Positions 19,901-28,165 of a DNA stretch of 64,000 nucleotides are shown here, piece by piece. Below the pieces are notes generated by a model. The model was not told the origin of the DNA. It saw only the letters and a list, made by a program, of their open reading frames with translations, and did no database searches. Source of the DNA: Oscillatoria salina IIICB1 (GTDB lineage: Bacteria; Cyanobacteriota; Cyanobacteriia; Cyanobacteriales; SIO1D9); assembly GCF_020144665.1 (NCBI RefSeq), contig NZ_JAAHBQ010000014.1:44129-108128 (forward strand). The letters run 5' to 3'. The position numbers and the translations under genes are program-made. Within the stretch, counting starts at the first letter, position 1. Every line of letters begins with the position of its first letter.

Positions 19901-21766
19901 ATTTCTGGTGGTACGGAAAACGACATTATTTCCGGTGGTGAAGGAAGCGACAACATCTCCGGTGACGAGGGTGATGATACCATCTCTGGCGGTAACAGCA
20001 ACGACTTCATCGATGGTGGAGATGACAATGATGTTATCGAAGCTGATGCTGGTAACGACACTGCTTACGGTGGTAACGGTGACGACTACATTGATGGTGG
20101 GGCTGGCTATGACAATCTCTACGGTGAAGCCGGAGATGATACCCTAATTGGTGGAGAAGGTGACGATAATCTCATTGGTGGTATCGGAAACGACTCTCTG
20201 TTTGGTAACGATGGTAACGATAACCTCGAAGGTAACGAAGGTGATGACTACCTCGACGGTGGAGAAGGATTAAATAACCTCAACGGGGGAGATGGTGACG
20301 ATACCCTCGTGGGGAATTCTCTCAACGATACCATGATTGGTGAAGAAGGTAACGATACTTTCTACGGTCGTGGTGGGGATGATTACCTTGACGGTGGTGA
20401 GGGTAATGATGGACTTTACGGAGAAGAAGGTAAAGATACTCTCATTGGTGGTAGTGGGGATGATACTCTCGATGGTGGTGATGATTGGGATGTTTTAAAA
20501 GCTGACGAAGGAAACGATAAACTCTTTGGTGGTAAGGGTATTGATATCCTCGAAGCTGGTGAAGGTGATGACTATCTTGACGGTGGTGATGATATCGATT
20601 ATCTCTACGGTGAAGAAGGAAATGATACTCTCTTGGGTGGTAAGGGTAATGATAGTATTTATGCTGCTGAAGGAGATGATTCTTTAGTCGGTGGTAAAGG
20701 TGGTGATTTATTAGAAGCTGGTGAAGGAAACGACTATCTTGAAGGTGGAGATGGGGTTGATTTCCTGATTGCTGGTGAAGGAGTAGATACGCTTTTTGGT
20801 GGAGACGGTATCGATTACTTGGAAGGTAATTTAGATAACGATTTGCTTTACGGTGGAAATGGTGGGGATCATCTTTTTGGTAATGAAGGTGATGATACAA
20901 TCTTCGGTGAAGCTGGAAATGATTCTGTTTACGGTGGAGTTGGTAATGACTACATCGATGCAGGTGATGGTAAGGATTTGATTGAAGCTGGTGAGGGTGA
21001 CGATTTCATCTTGACTGGTTTGGGTAATGATTTCATTTCCGGTCAACTTGGTAACGATTTTATCAATGCAGGGAAAGGTCGGGATTATCTTAATGGTAAT
21101 GAAGGAGATGATACCTTAGCTGGCGGTGAAGGTCAAGACCAACTTTACGGTGAAGCAGGTAACGATTTACTTGATGGTGGCGAAGGGAATAATAAGTTAT
21201 TTGGTGGTAGTGGTGCTGATACACTGATTGGTGGTAGCGATCGCGATCGCCTTTTTGGTGGCGAGGGTGATGATTCTCTCTCTAGTGGTGAAGGTGATGA
21301 TACTCTTGATGGTAATCTCGGTATCGATCTCCTTGAGGCTGCTGGTGGAAACGATTTACTTTTCGGACGTGAGGGTAACGATCTCCTTGATGCTGGTGCT
21401 GGACACGATCGACTCTGGGGTGGTACTGGTAATGATACTTTACTCGGTTATGAAGGTAACGATCGCCTACGCGGTGAAGAGGGAGACGATCTCCTCAACG
21501 GTGGTTTAGGTAAAAATAAATTGTGGGGCGGTAGCGGTCGCGATCTCTTTATAATTGGAGAAGGCTTTAGCGCGATCGCTGATTTTAACCTCACTGAAGA
21601 TTTACTTGGTTTATCCACCGGTTTAATCTTTGACGATCTCACAATTACTCAAGGTAGTCATCGTAATCGCACTCTCATTAGTTTAGAAGATACTGGCGCG
21701 ATCGTCGCTGAAGTCATAGGTATTCAATACGAAATTTTCGAGATCTCTCACTTTACAGCGATCTAG
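13931..21766 (+). CDS. giant RTX calcium-binding repeat protein
   Basis: About 2611 residues. AGGAG lies eight bases before the ATG at 13931, preferred over the GTG at 13922. The N-terminal 635 residues are non-repetitive and include FLEEFGHYIDYQIN (Glu127-Glu128-x2-His131), a segment shared by many cyanobacterial RTX proteins that resembles a degenerate HExxH site. From about 635 to 2543 the protein is an almost unbroken array of GGxGxDxLx-type nonapeptides that bind Ca2+ as a beta roll, with one interruption near residues 992-1080. There is no Sec signal; such proteins normally leave by a type I system, none of which is encoded here. It is likely a surface or extracellular protein. Four 135-residue super-repeats lie at about 1322-1862. 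Confidence 0.93.
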   Translation: MADQNIQPTFNNDLLPNESVENIDSLFSLVETAKQLSLEELQTFSQDSEFSSKMKLVFGENNDYSQLQTAFASSNFDSFPNIKILTVEELNGANAAYAGTTNTIYFSSDFLSCYSDNTDVVKSVFLEEFGHYIDYQINVTDTPGDEGRVFSATILGEDLDSDTLKLLRQEDDSSILSLNNESIFIEQSIGTTTYSENLSFGGFNFQRNTAEYINNFFGTEISNYQEYNSGDAFTTTFNYGNKSDSYNVDIDVFGGEVGKASAGITLNGGSIETGFELNLGYNLGEINVDLPFNSSIDASAINNQLTFDFTNIYDGEFEFIAPSLFASLDTILNYDIGSLDAFFKASALGNDYSGSATLMPGGSNNLSYEIFNLNTTDILDYLDENSSTSIDLSILDVGSVGVTIPDLLPEANVTTDGEYSLELYDETEDFINATFAVDQLFAKISPVANAILAPSISLPLGPVSIEAGLRTIPAELKAKLDHNYSYKTGIKEGSVEIVGGEFENTSTSFELIDELLAKDIIDNDSKIDLTLSYNPDIFFSANVYLEPKITGNIGFLEGSLGISGSVFEVFSVGLSKSLTAVDIKEWVFWEGDPITILEGEISIPFNEIYRFFTGSDPTDNTISIEIPFNTIFPNVGTAGDDVLSLPESAGVENLYGEAGNDTLYGNSSANRIMGAEDNDHIHAGAGNDELHGEQGSDELWGDEGQDTLYGETGNDTLHGGLGNDNLWGNEGNDELWGDEGQDTLHGNSENDTLHGGSGNDILLGDDGADYLKGDEDEDLLEGWTGNDTLEGGTGNDTLYGQADNDQLYGESGYDILYGGDGYDYLNGGTEDDYLEGNFGNDTLEGNSGNDTLYGQGDNDLLYGNSGYDILHGGDGADQIYGGSEKDFLYGNSGNDYLDGGTGTDCLEGNTGNDTMLGGANEDTLFGNEDHDYLDGGTENDQLYGNSGNDTMLGGAHNDTLYGGTEDDELYGNTEDDFLVGEQGNDYIDGGANIDTVSYHNSPNSVVVNIEEWKPYQNNRQQRKGYYVTPINPESYYTDLEPSYNILWATAYDGFGTVDTLKGLENIIGSNYDDILIGNTTHNIIQGLKGNDLVIGNAGNDTLDGGEGINTLSYRRDEGNVTVNLTTGEATDGWGAKDILTNFIHVAGSNHNDKIVGDDQTNIITGDWGNDTIDGGTNNDSLYGERGDDKIIGGLGQDKIIGNEGKDQIWGDLENDPNTGDNDYIRGGDGDDEIHAGGGNDFVAGDSGYGNDKIYGDAGNDTLEGGVGKDTISGGTENDFIYGQDNEDLLFGDEGNDYIEGNLGNDTISGGDNADTIFGNEDNDEIFGDAGDDYIEGNIGSDTISGGEDNDDIYGNEGNDLIHGDNGEDNISGGDDKDTIFGDAGNDNITGDNGDDVIEGNAGNDTISGGNDNDIIFGNEDNDLVYGDAGNDTIEGNTGDDILSGGADNDLITGNEGNDEIFGDTGADKIFGNEGEDTISGGDDNDVIEGNTGSDLINGNEGEDTISGGDDGDTIFGDAGKDLISGDNGDDVISGNTGEDTISGGNDNDIIDGGEDNDEIYGDAGEDTISGNVGDDFISGGDDSDSLSGNQGNDEIFGDAGADLIFGNAGEDTISGGLDNDQIEGNTGSDLIHGDEGFDTISGGDDGDTIFGDAGNDLISGDAGDDLIEGNTGDDTISGGLNNDLIDGGEDNDLVYGDTGEDTISGNTGDDLIYGGDESDLLSGNEGNDEIFGDAGADFIFGNAGNDTISGGLDNDVIEGNTGSDLIHGDDGEDRISGGDDSDTIFGDAGSDTIFGDAGDDVIEGNLGKDTISGGFDNDLIDGGEDNDEIYGDFGNDTIDGNIGNDFLSGGDDEDLIIGNLGQDTIEGNKGLDVIWGDLENDPTTGNNDTIYGGDGNDEIHAGGGDDFVAEENSNGDDTIFGDDGNDTIDGGSGFDYIDGGIGDDSIFGEGHSDTITGGEGNDTISGGDWDDIIEGNSGNDSISGDEGNDTISGGTENDIISGGEGSDNISGDEGDDTISGGNSNDFIDGGDDNDVIEADAGNDTAYGGNGDDYIDGGAGYDNLYGEAGDDTLIGGEGDDNLIGGIGNDSLFGNDGNDNLEGNEGDDYLDGGEGLNNLNGGDGDDTLVGNSLNDTMIGEEGNDTFYGRGGDDYLDGGEGNDGLYGEEGKDTLIGGSGDDTLDGGDDWDVLKADEGNDKLFGGKGIDILEAGEGDDYLDGGDDIDYLYGEEGNDTLLGGKGNDSIYAAEGDDSLVGGKGGDLLEAGEGNDYLEGGDGVDFLIAGEGVDTLFGGDGIDYLEGNLDNDLLYGGNGGDHLFGNEGDDTIFGEAGNDSVYGGVGNDYIDAGDGKDLIEAGEGDDFILTGLGNDFISGQLGNDFINAGKGRDYLNGNEGDDTLAGGEGQDQLYGEAGNDLLDGGEGNNKLFGGSGADTLIGGSDRDRLFGGEGDDSLSSGEGDDTLDGNLGIDLLEAAGGNDLLFGREGNDLLDAGAGHDRLWGGTGNDTLLGYEGNDRLRGEEGDDLLNGGLGKNKLWGGSGRDLFIIGEGFSAIADFNLTEDLLGLSTGLIFDDLTITQGSHRNRTLISLEDTGAIVAEVIGIQYEIFEISHFTAI
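17896..19515 (+). repeat. four tandem 405-bp super-repeats inside the RTX array
   Basis: The phrase encoding NDEIFGD begins at 17896, 18301, 18706 and 19111, exactly 405 bases apart. Each unit is 135 residues, or 15 nonapeptides, with the same order of nonapeptide variants. Copies 2-4 are more alike than copy 1. This indicates recent tandem duplication of a 15-nonamer block. Confidence 0.9.
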
Positions 21767-21779
21767 TTTTGATTTAAAA

Positions 21780-21815
21780 TGTAGAGAAGTTCCCAAAAAC
21801 CTCTCTACATTCTTT
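21780..21815 (+). terminator. Rho-independent terminator after the RTX gene
   Basis: TGTAGAGA and TCTCTACA form an inverted repeat around a 14-base loop, followed by TTCTTT, starting 13 bases after the RTX stop codon. Confidence 0.6.
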
Positions 21816-21913
21816 CCGCATTCAACTCAAAACGGAAAATCAGCAAACCCTAATTAGTGGAGAAAAGAATTTCTCCGGGCTTGACAAAAACGACACTTTG
21901 CGATCGGAAAATC

Positions 21914-22972
21914 TCAATCTAGATCTTCGGCTAATTCTTTTGCTTCTTCGTAAAGTTCCTCAAGTGTCTGATTTCGCTGTTTACGAGAACTACGACGATA
22001 TTTTTTAGATTGTAATTTCGGTTCGTAAGTACGTTCGCCAGAACTTTTGATTTTCAGCTTCAAACTTGATTCTTCGTCAGGTCTTTGCTTCAATAATTCC
22101 TGTTGCGCGATCGCCTCCGCCAAAAATTTGAGATAATGCTCGTAGCGTTCCCAATCTCCTCTCACCACGCAGTTTGGTTCGTCTCGGTGTAAACAATCGC
22201 TAAATTGACAATTACCTTGAGCAAGTCGGGATCTCGCTTCAGGAAAGTATAATGGTAAATTAGCCGGGTCGCAGTCAAGATCGGGTTGATTAAAACCAGG
22301 AGTATCTGCTAAAAATCCACCTTCAGGCAGTTCAAATAGTTCGACGTGACGAGTAGTATGACGACCGCGATTAAGTTTTCCTGATACTTCACCAGTCCGC
22401 AGGTTAGCCGCAGGAATTAACCTATTGATCAAACTTGATTTACCAACCCCAGAAAGACCCGCGATCGCCGTAATTTTATCTTTAAGTCGCTCAGTTAGCT
22501 TTTCGAGATTATAATTGCTAGTAACACTGATAAATAGGGGACTATAGCCCCATTTTTTCAGTCGTTGTTCCCACCGATCCTTTTCTTTTTCGCTAACTAA
22601 ATCTACTTTATTCAAACATAAACAAGGTACTAATTGAGTAGATTCTGCTTTTACCACAAAACGACTCAATTGTAAAGGATCTAAAGGGGGTTCTGCCAAG
22701 GAAAAAACCAAAAGAATTTGTTCGGCATTAGCAACAGGAGGGCGATCGAGTTGAGTTTGGCGAGGTAAAACTTCCGCGATCGCCCCGCGACCATCAACAA
22801 AATCTGGTTCTTCCACAACAACGCGATCGCCAACCATCACCTTCTGCCCAATTTTTTTCAAGCGAGTGCGGCGAGTGCAGAGTAAAATCGCTTTTTGCTC
22901 AACACCATCCAACCTCACCTGGTAAAAATTTGCCTGCACAGCTAAAACTGTACCAACCAATTTTACTTCCAT
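21914..22972 (-). CDS. rsgA: ribosome small subunit-dependent GTPase A
   Basis: About 352 residues: an N-terminal OB fold, then a circularly permuted GTPase with CLNKVDLV (G4), GLSGVGKSSLINRL (G1) and DTPGF (G3), and a C-terminal zinc site with Cys/His residues (CQFSDCLHRDEPNC). RsgA assists late maturation of the 30S subunit and couples GTP hydrolysis to its release. The ATG at 22972 overlaps the TGA of the upstream tusA-like gene by one base; a GTG at 22975 is also in frame. The C-terminal tail is basic. It is the last gene of the grpE-dnaK-dnaJ operon, which links a ribosome assembly GTPase to the chaperone genes. Confidence 0.96.
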   Translation of the reverse strand: MEVKLVGTVLAVQANFYQVRLDGVEQKAILLCTRRTRLKKIGQKVMVGDRVVVEEPDFVDGRGAIAEVLPRQTQLDRPPVANAEQILLVFSLAEPPLDPLQLSRFVVKAESTQLVPCLCLNKVDLVSEKEKDRWEQRLKKWGYSPLFISVTSNYNLEKLTERLKDKITAIAGLSGVGKSSLINRLIPAANLRTGEVSGKLNRGRHTTRHVELFELPEGGFLADTPGFNQPDLDCDPANLPLYFPEARSRLAQGNCQFSDCLHRDEPNCVVRGDWERYEHYLKFLAEAIAQQELLKQRPDEESSLKLKIKSSGERTYEPKLQSKKYRRSSRKQRNQTLEELYEEAKELAEDLD

Positions 22973-23241
22973 CACCCTGCCAATCGATGGCGTACTCTAA
23001 CCGCAAAAAAACCCTTGCGATCTTCCACAGCCTCCAGTTTATAGCCTTCCATAACTAAACTATCAGGCACTTGTTCGATTGGTTCTCCCGGATCGAGCCA
23101 CACTTCCAACAAAGACCCTGGACTCATTTGTTCCAAACGCAGTTTAGTCCGGACAAAATTAATCGGGCAAGGAGTACCTCGTAAATCTAGTTGAGCATCA
23201 GGCACTTGTTCGGGATTATTTTTTGCTCCTGGATCGTTCAT
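22972..23241 (-). CDS. TusA/SirA-like sulfur-carrier family protein
   Basis: An 89-residue protein with the family's CPxP-type site, [15 protein letters not shown], where the Cys carries persulfide sulfur in TusA. It has the typical [18 protein letters not shown] stretch and a final RVRHRLA strand. It overlaps the dnaJ stop at one end (ATGA) and the rsgA start at the other, so translation of the three is coupled. The TusA partner proteins TusBCDE are not nearby. The cyanobacterial family member next to dnaJ has no proven role; sulfur transfer is inferred. Confidence 0.9.
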   Translation of the reverse strand: MNDPGAKNNPEQVPDAQLDLRGTPCPINFVRTKLRLEQMSPGSLLEVWLDPGEPIEQVPDSLVMEGYKLEAVEDRKGFFAVRVRHRLAG

Positions 23242-24371
23242 CTGTCGCCAAACATCTTTCCTAAAAATCCTTCAATTCCACCTTTACCAGTGCTTTCGCC
23301 CTTAATTTTAGCTAACTTTTCTAGTAATTCCCGTTCCTCAGCATTAATCCGACTAGGAATTTCCACCTTAATCGTCAGCAGATGATCGCCTCTACTAACT
23401 GGATTTCCTAATCTAGGTACGCCCTTATTTTCTAATTTTTGCACTGTATTAGGTTGAGTTCCCGCCGGAATAGTAACTTCCGTCTCTCCATCCACAGTCT
23501 TAACCATCATCCGGCAACCCAAAATTGCTTGTAAGTAGCTAATTGTCGTCGAAGAGAGAATGTTAACTCCCTCGCGTTGAAATTCTGGGTCTTCCTCGAC
23601 AAACAAATAAACATAAAGATCGCCACTCGGACCGCCGCGTACTCCGGCATCACCCTCACTAGAAACGCGCAGGCGAGTACCATTATCCACGCCAGCAGGA
23701 ATAGTTATTTTCAGTTCCTTAGTTTCCTGTTTGCGACCTGCACCACCACAAGCTTCGCATTTTTCCTCAATTATTTGTCCTTCTCCATTACAAGTGGGAC
23801 AACTAGAAACTTGAGCAAAACTACCAAAAGGGGTACGAGTAGCGCGGCGAACTTGACCCGTACCATTACAGGTAGGACAAGTCTTGCGTCCGGTTCCTTT
23901 TTTCGCACCGCTACCCTCACAAACCTGACAAGTTTCTAAATGAGGAATACGAATTTTCTTTTCACCGCCGAAAATTGCTTCCTTAAATTCCAACTTCAAA
24001 TCCAAGCGTAAATCTTCACCACGCACCGGACCGCTACGACGACGAACAGAGCCGCCGCCACCCATACCTCCGAAGCCGCTAAAGAAAGTTTCAAAAATAT
24101 CTGCAAATCCAGCCGCATCAGCAAAATCTTGGAAGCCTACGCCCGCACCAGAACCCACCCCTGCTTCGCCAAAGCGATCGTAACGAGCGCGAGTTTCTGG
24201 ATTAGAAAGAATTTCGTTAGCGCGATTTATTTCTTTAAAGCGCTCTTCCGCCCCTGGTTCTTTATTCACATCCGGATGGAATTTCCGGGCGAGACGACGG
24301 TATGCGCGTTTAATTTCATCTTGGCTGGCATCGCGAGAGACACCAAGCATTTCATAATAGTCGCGACCCAT
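23238..24371 (-). CDS. dnaJ: co-chaperone DnaJ (type I)
   Basis: 377 residues with J domain (HPD at FHPDVN), Gly/Phe-rich linker, four zinc repeats CxxCxGxG ([32 protein letters not shown]) and C-terminal substrate domain. It delivers substrates to DnaK and stimulates its ATPase. Full length. It is downstream of dnaK on the same strand with a 172-base gap that could hold a second promoter. Confidence 0.99.
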   Translation of the reverse strand: MGRDYYEMLGVSRDASQDEIKRAYRRLARKFHPDVNKEPGAEERFKEINRANEILSNPETRARYDRFGEAGVGSGAGVGFQDFADAAGFADIFETFFSGFGGMGGGGSVRRRSGPVRGEDLRLDLKLEFKEAIFGGEKKIRIPHLETCQVCEGSGAKKGTGRKTCPTCNGTGQVRRATRTPFGSFAQVSSCPTCNGEGQIIEEKCEACGGAGRKQETKELKITIPAGVDNGTRLRVSSEGDAGVRGGPSGDLYVYLFVEEDPEFQREGVNILSSTTISYLQAILGCRMMVKTVDGETEVTIPAGTQPNTVQKLENKGVPRLGNPVSRGDHLLTIKVEIPSRINAEERELLEKLAKIKGESTGKGGIEGFLGKMFGDR

Positions 24372-24543
24372 AAAGCGCTGATTGTTTACTTATTGGTTAA
24401 TCTGATTGAGATTTACTTACTTACCTAGTGTAGCGAAGAACCGATTTGTGACCATGCACTCTGACAGATTCTCATCTGGCGTAGCGCCGCCTTTCGGTAA
24501 CTTTGCTTATTAAAGTTTGTTAATTTTAACTACCAAAGCCTGA

Positions 24544-26511
24544 TTAGTCAACTGCTTCGTAATCAGCGGCGATAGTATCGTCTTCGTCAAACTCGAAAAT
24601 CGGTTCTTCTTCGTCATCTTCTTCAGAGTCTTCGGCAAAAGTTTCACTTTCTACCATCATCACCTCCTCTTCAATAGTTTCAAATTCTGCATCAACTCCT
24701 CGATTAGCGTCATAAACAGCAGTACCAATTGCTAAAACTACAGCCCGGTATTCCTCAAGCTTAGTTTTGATTTCTTCAACACTGCGAGAGTCATCTTTTA
24801 GTGAAGCTATCAACTGCTGTCGTTTTTGTTCAGCACGTACTTTCAAATCTTCTGGAACCTTATCGCCGTATTCTTTTAAGGTTGATTTATTGTTGTAGAA
24901 CAAGCTATCTAATTGATTCTTAACCTCAACAAGCTGCAAGCGGCGGCGATCGGCTTCTGCATATTTTTCTGCTTCTTCCCGCATCCGCTCAACTTCGTTA
25001 GCATTTAAGCCTCCAGTATTGGTAATCCGGATACTTTGTTCTTTACCCGTACCTTTATCCGTAGCTGAGACTTGAAGAATACCGTTAACATCAATTTCAA
25101 AACTAACCTCAATCTGAGGAACACCTCGTGGTGCTGGCGGTATACCTGTGAGCAAAAATTTACCCAAACTTTTATTATCTCTTGCCATTGCCCGTTCCCC
25201 TTGGAGAACGTGAATTTCTACTGACGTTTGTCCGTCGGTTGCCGTAGAAAAAACTTGAGATTTGCTAGTGGGGATCGTTGTATTCCGCTCAATAATTTTG
25301 GTAAATACTTCTCCAAGAGTTTCAATCCCCAAGGAAAGAGGAGTCACATCCAACAGTAATAAATCTTCAACCTCACCACCCAAGACACCGCCTTGAATTG
25401 CTGCTCCTAAAGCTACAGCTTCATCAGGATTAACCGAGCGATCGGGTTCTTTCCCCCCAAAAAACTTTTTAATTGCCGTTTGCACAGCCGGGATACGAGT
25501 CGAACCTCCAACCAAAATAATGCGATTGAGGTCTTCAGCTTGCAGTTCGCAGTCTTTCAGTGCTTGAGCAACTGGCTTAATCGTTCCCTCAATAAAGTCC
25601 GCGACTAATTCTTCAAATTTAGCGCGAGTGAGTTCCATTTCTAGGTGCTTGGGACCCGTGTCATCAGCAGTGATAAAGGGAAGATTAATCGATGTTTTGA
25701 CCAAGCTCGAAAGTTCGATTTTGGCTTTTTCCGCAGCTTCTCGCAGTCGTTGGAGTGCCATTTTATCGGCTGTCAAGTCGATAGTTTCTTTTTCTTGAAA
25801 GCTTTCGAGCATCCACACCACGATCGCATTATCAAAGTCATCACCACCGAGATGATTATTCCCCGAGGTAGCTTTAACTTCAAAAACGCCATCGCCAAGC
25901 TGCAAAATCGAAACGTCAAAAGTGCCGCCTCCTAAGTCAAACACCAAAATGTGTTGATCTTCATCTTGCTTATCCAAACCATAAGCTAGGGCAGCCGCAG
26001 TTGGCTCATTAATAATCCGCAGCACTTCCAAACCCGCGATCGTCCCAGCATCTTTAGTTGCTTGTCGCTGGGCATCAGTAAAGTAAGCTGGTACCGTAAT
26101 TACTGCTTGAGTAACAGGTTCCCCAAGAAAGTTTTCTGCATCAGCCTTGAGCTTTTGGAGAATCATCGCCGAAATTTCTTGAGGCGTATAATTCCGACCG
26201 CGAATTTCCACATCCACAGTATCATCACGACCCTTAACACATTCATAAGGAACGCGCGATCGCTCTACCTGGGTTTCATCCCACCTTCGTCCGATAAAGC
26301 GTTTGATACTGTATACCGTGTTTTCCGCATTAGTGACAGCCTGCCGCTTTGCTAGCTGACCCACCATGCGTTCGCCTCCTTTGCCAAAACCCACCATTGA
26401 AGGAGTCGTTCGTCCTCCTTCATTATTTGGTATCACAATTGGCTTACCCCCTTCTAAAACAGCGAGGCAACTATTGGTCGTCCCGAGGTCGATCCCAATG
26501 ACTTTTCCCAT
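24544..26511 (-). CDS. dnaK: chaperone DnaK (Hsp70)
   Basis: 655 residues. ATPase domain begins [13 protein letters not shown] and contains the phosphate-2 loop [14 protein letters not shown]; the substrate domain and helical lid follow, and the tail is strongly acidic ([19 protein letters not shown]), as in cyanobacterial DnaK. It refolds or protects proteins with DnaJ and GrpE. Cyanobacteria usually have two or three DnaK paralogs; the grpE-dnaK-dnaJ arrangement suggests the main housekeeping/heat-shock one (DnaK2-like), which is inferred. Confidence 0.99.
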   Translation of the reverse strand: MGKVIGIDLGTTNSCLAVLEGGKPIVIPNNEGGRTTPSMVGFGKGGERMVGQLAKRQAVTNAENTVYSIKRFIGRRWDETQVERSRVPYECVKGRDDTVDVEIRGRNYTPQEISAMILQKLKADAENFLGEPVTQAVITVPAYFTDAQRQATKDAGTIAGLEVLRIINEPTAAALAYGLDKQDEDQHILVFDLGGGTFDVSILQLGDGVFEVKATSGNNHLGGDDFDNAIVVWMLESFQEKETIDLTADKMALQRLREAAEKAKIELSSLVKTSINLPFITADDTGPKHLEMELTRAKFEELVADFIEGTIKPVAQALKDCELQAEDLNRIILVGGSTRIPAVQTAIKKFFGGKEPDRSVNPDEAVALGAAIQGGVLGGEVEDLLLLDVTPLSLGIETLGEVFTKIIERNTTIPTSKSQVFSTATDGQTSVEIHVLQGERAMARDNKSLGKFLLTGIPPAPRGVPQIEVSFEIDVNGILQVSATDKGTGKEQSIRITNTGGLNANEVERMREEAEKYAEADRRRLQLVEVKNQLDSLFYNNKSTLKEYGDKVPEDLKVRAEQKRQQLIASLKDDSRSVEEIKTKLEEYRAVVLAIGTAVYDANRGVDAEFETIEEEVMMVESETFAEDSEEDDEEEPIFEFDEDDTIAADYEAVD

Positions 26512-26648
26512 AGCTAGCGGCAGTAAAGGTGTGCAAAATACTGTTCTAATTTGGGGGAATTTGCTGATTTTTGGGCATTTTTACTTTTCCCCCTGCTGAC
26601 ATTTTCGAGACTGACACCTAGAGCCTTGCTCGATGCAGCCCAGACAAA

Positions 26649-27458
26649 TTAACTTTCGCTTGCTTCGACTTCGCTTTCTTCATCGAAAGCCGCTTCTTCT
26701 GAGCTTACCACGGGTTCAGGAGCTGCAGCAACCTTAACCATTGCGTGACGCAAAACGCGATCGCCAAGCATATAACCTCTAACAAGTTGCTCAATTACCG
26801 TTCCTTCAGGGTATTCATCCGTTGGTTGCCTCAGCATTGCCTCGTGCAGATTCGGGTCAAATTCTTGCCCTTCCGGACGCATTGCTGAAACACCGATGCG
26901 CTTCAGACTATCCACCAAATTTTTGTATACACCCTGATAACTTTTGTGAATACCCATTTCACCCTCGTCAGCAGGCTTAATTTGCGTTCGCGCCCGCTCA
27001 AAATTATCTACCACAGGAAGTAACTCGGTGATGGTATTACATTTAACTTTTTGTTCGAGTTCTTCTTTTTCCTTTTGGGTGCGCTTGCGGAAGTTATCAA
27101 AATCTGCTGCTATGCGCAGATATTGGGCTTTGTAGGATTCACCTTGTCGAGTACGCTGTTCTAGTTCTGCTTTGAGAGCCTCAATTTCTTTTGCTAAGGC
27201 TTCTTGAGTATCAGCAGCAGTTTCCGCCGTCTCATCGGGGATTACTTCCTGTTGTGCTTGTGCTGCTACATCACCCTCAGTTGGCATTTCTGAGTCTTCT
27301 TGGGCGGTGCGGTTAGACGAATCTTCTGCTTGTTCCACTCCAAATGCTTGTTCTCCTAGCTCGTTTGCTGAAGAGACGTTATTCGTCTCCTCATTGCGAT
27401 TATTAGCATCCTCTGGATGCTCTGAGATTTTTTCTTGCTGCTTTGGATCGTCGATCAT
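26649..27458 (-). CDS. grpE: nucleotide exchange factor GrpE
   Basis: 269 residues. The first 90 are acidic and low complexity. A long coiled coil follows ([20 protein letters not shown]), then the GrpE core: [19 protein letters not shown], and the C-terminal beta domain with [37 protein letters not shown] (given as key parts). It releases ADP from DnaK. It is the first gene of the operon. I saw no CIRCE element upstream. Confidence 0.98.
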   Translation of the reverse strand: MIDDPKQQEKISEHPEDANNRNEETNNVSSANELGEQAFGVEQAEDSSNRTAQEDSEMPTEGDVAAQAQQEVIPDETAETAADTQEALAKEIEALKAELEQRTRQGESYKAQYLRIAADFDNFRKRTQKEKEELEQKVKCNTITELLPVVDNFERARTQIKPADEGEMGIHKSYQGVYKNLVDSLKRIGVSAMRPEGQEFDPNLHEAMLRQPTDEYPEGTVIEQLVRGYMLGDRVLRHAMVKVAAAPEPVVSSEEAAFDEESEVEASES

Positions 27459-28165
27459 GATGCTTTTATTTTCTGTAAATCTTAACCAACAGCATTTTTC
27501 TGATGATTTTTATAGATTGGCGAACCTGGGGACTTTACTCCAACTTCGCTACATTTAATTTAGTTTATCTGTTACTGGTTACATTGCCACCAAATATCCG
27601 ATCTTGGCATAGTTTAGATTGTTACTCAACCCTATGCTCTCTAGTGTAGCAATCTGCAATAAACTTTAACATTCCTCAGTATAGACATACTTTATCAAAA
27701 TGATTTCCCGAGCTGGTAATTTCAGTCAATGCCTAAATTGCCTTCAGGGAAAGGATTATCATCCTCAAGAGCCAAATTTTTTTCCCTAGGAGCGAAAATA
27801 GAGGGGAAAAATTTTACCTACCAATCCTACCAAAGACCCTGGCTAAGGTTTCTAACATCTTGCTGCGGTCAAGTCAACCTACCCAATTTAGAAGTTATTA
27901 TCATGAATATCCAAGCTACTTACTTAGGCATTGGGTAAAAATTGGAACTGTTACTCAAATCCCTAGGCTCGAAAAACCTCCAAAATCAACACCAGTGTCG
28001 ATTTTGAGTAAAGACCAGGCAATCGCGGGTAGTAGTGGAGTGGATTTTGCCTAAACCGAAAAGTGAAAGGACGCGATCGCTCTTATTCAGCTAAAGAAGT
28101 AAAATTTCAGCCCAGGCTTTGGGGAACACTAATAAAGGTAAGGTAAGGAGATATTTTCACCAGCT
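27459..28165. other. divergent intergenic region between grpE and pilB
   Basis: About 700 bases with promoters expected for both directions. Several short ORFs are present but none has a ribosome site or family resemblance. TTTATCAAAATG and a GTATAGACATAC stretch near 27680 are AT-rich candidates for promoter parts. I see no defined regulatory motif. Confidence 0.5.

Noticed and set aside
15559..21642. Many open frames on both strands across the RTX gene
   Set aside because: They are shadows: the repeat DNA has a strong codon-position pattern that keeps other frames free of stops. None has a ribosome site or a family resemblance.
13931..21766. A type I secretion system for the RTX protein in this window
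   Set aside because: The RND adaptor at 43323 is paired with an RND pump rather than an ABC transporter, and no HlyB-like gene is present.
27459..27660. CIRCE (HrcA) operator before grpE
   Set aside because: I looked for TTAGCACTC-N9-GAGTGCTAA and found no such inverted repeat.
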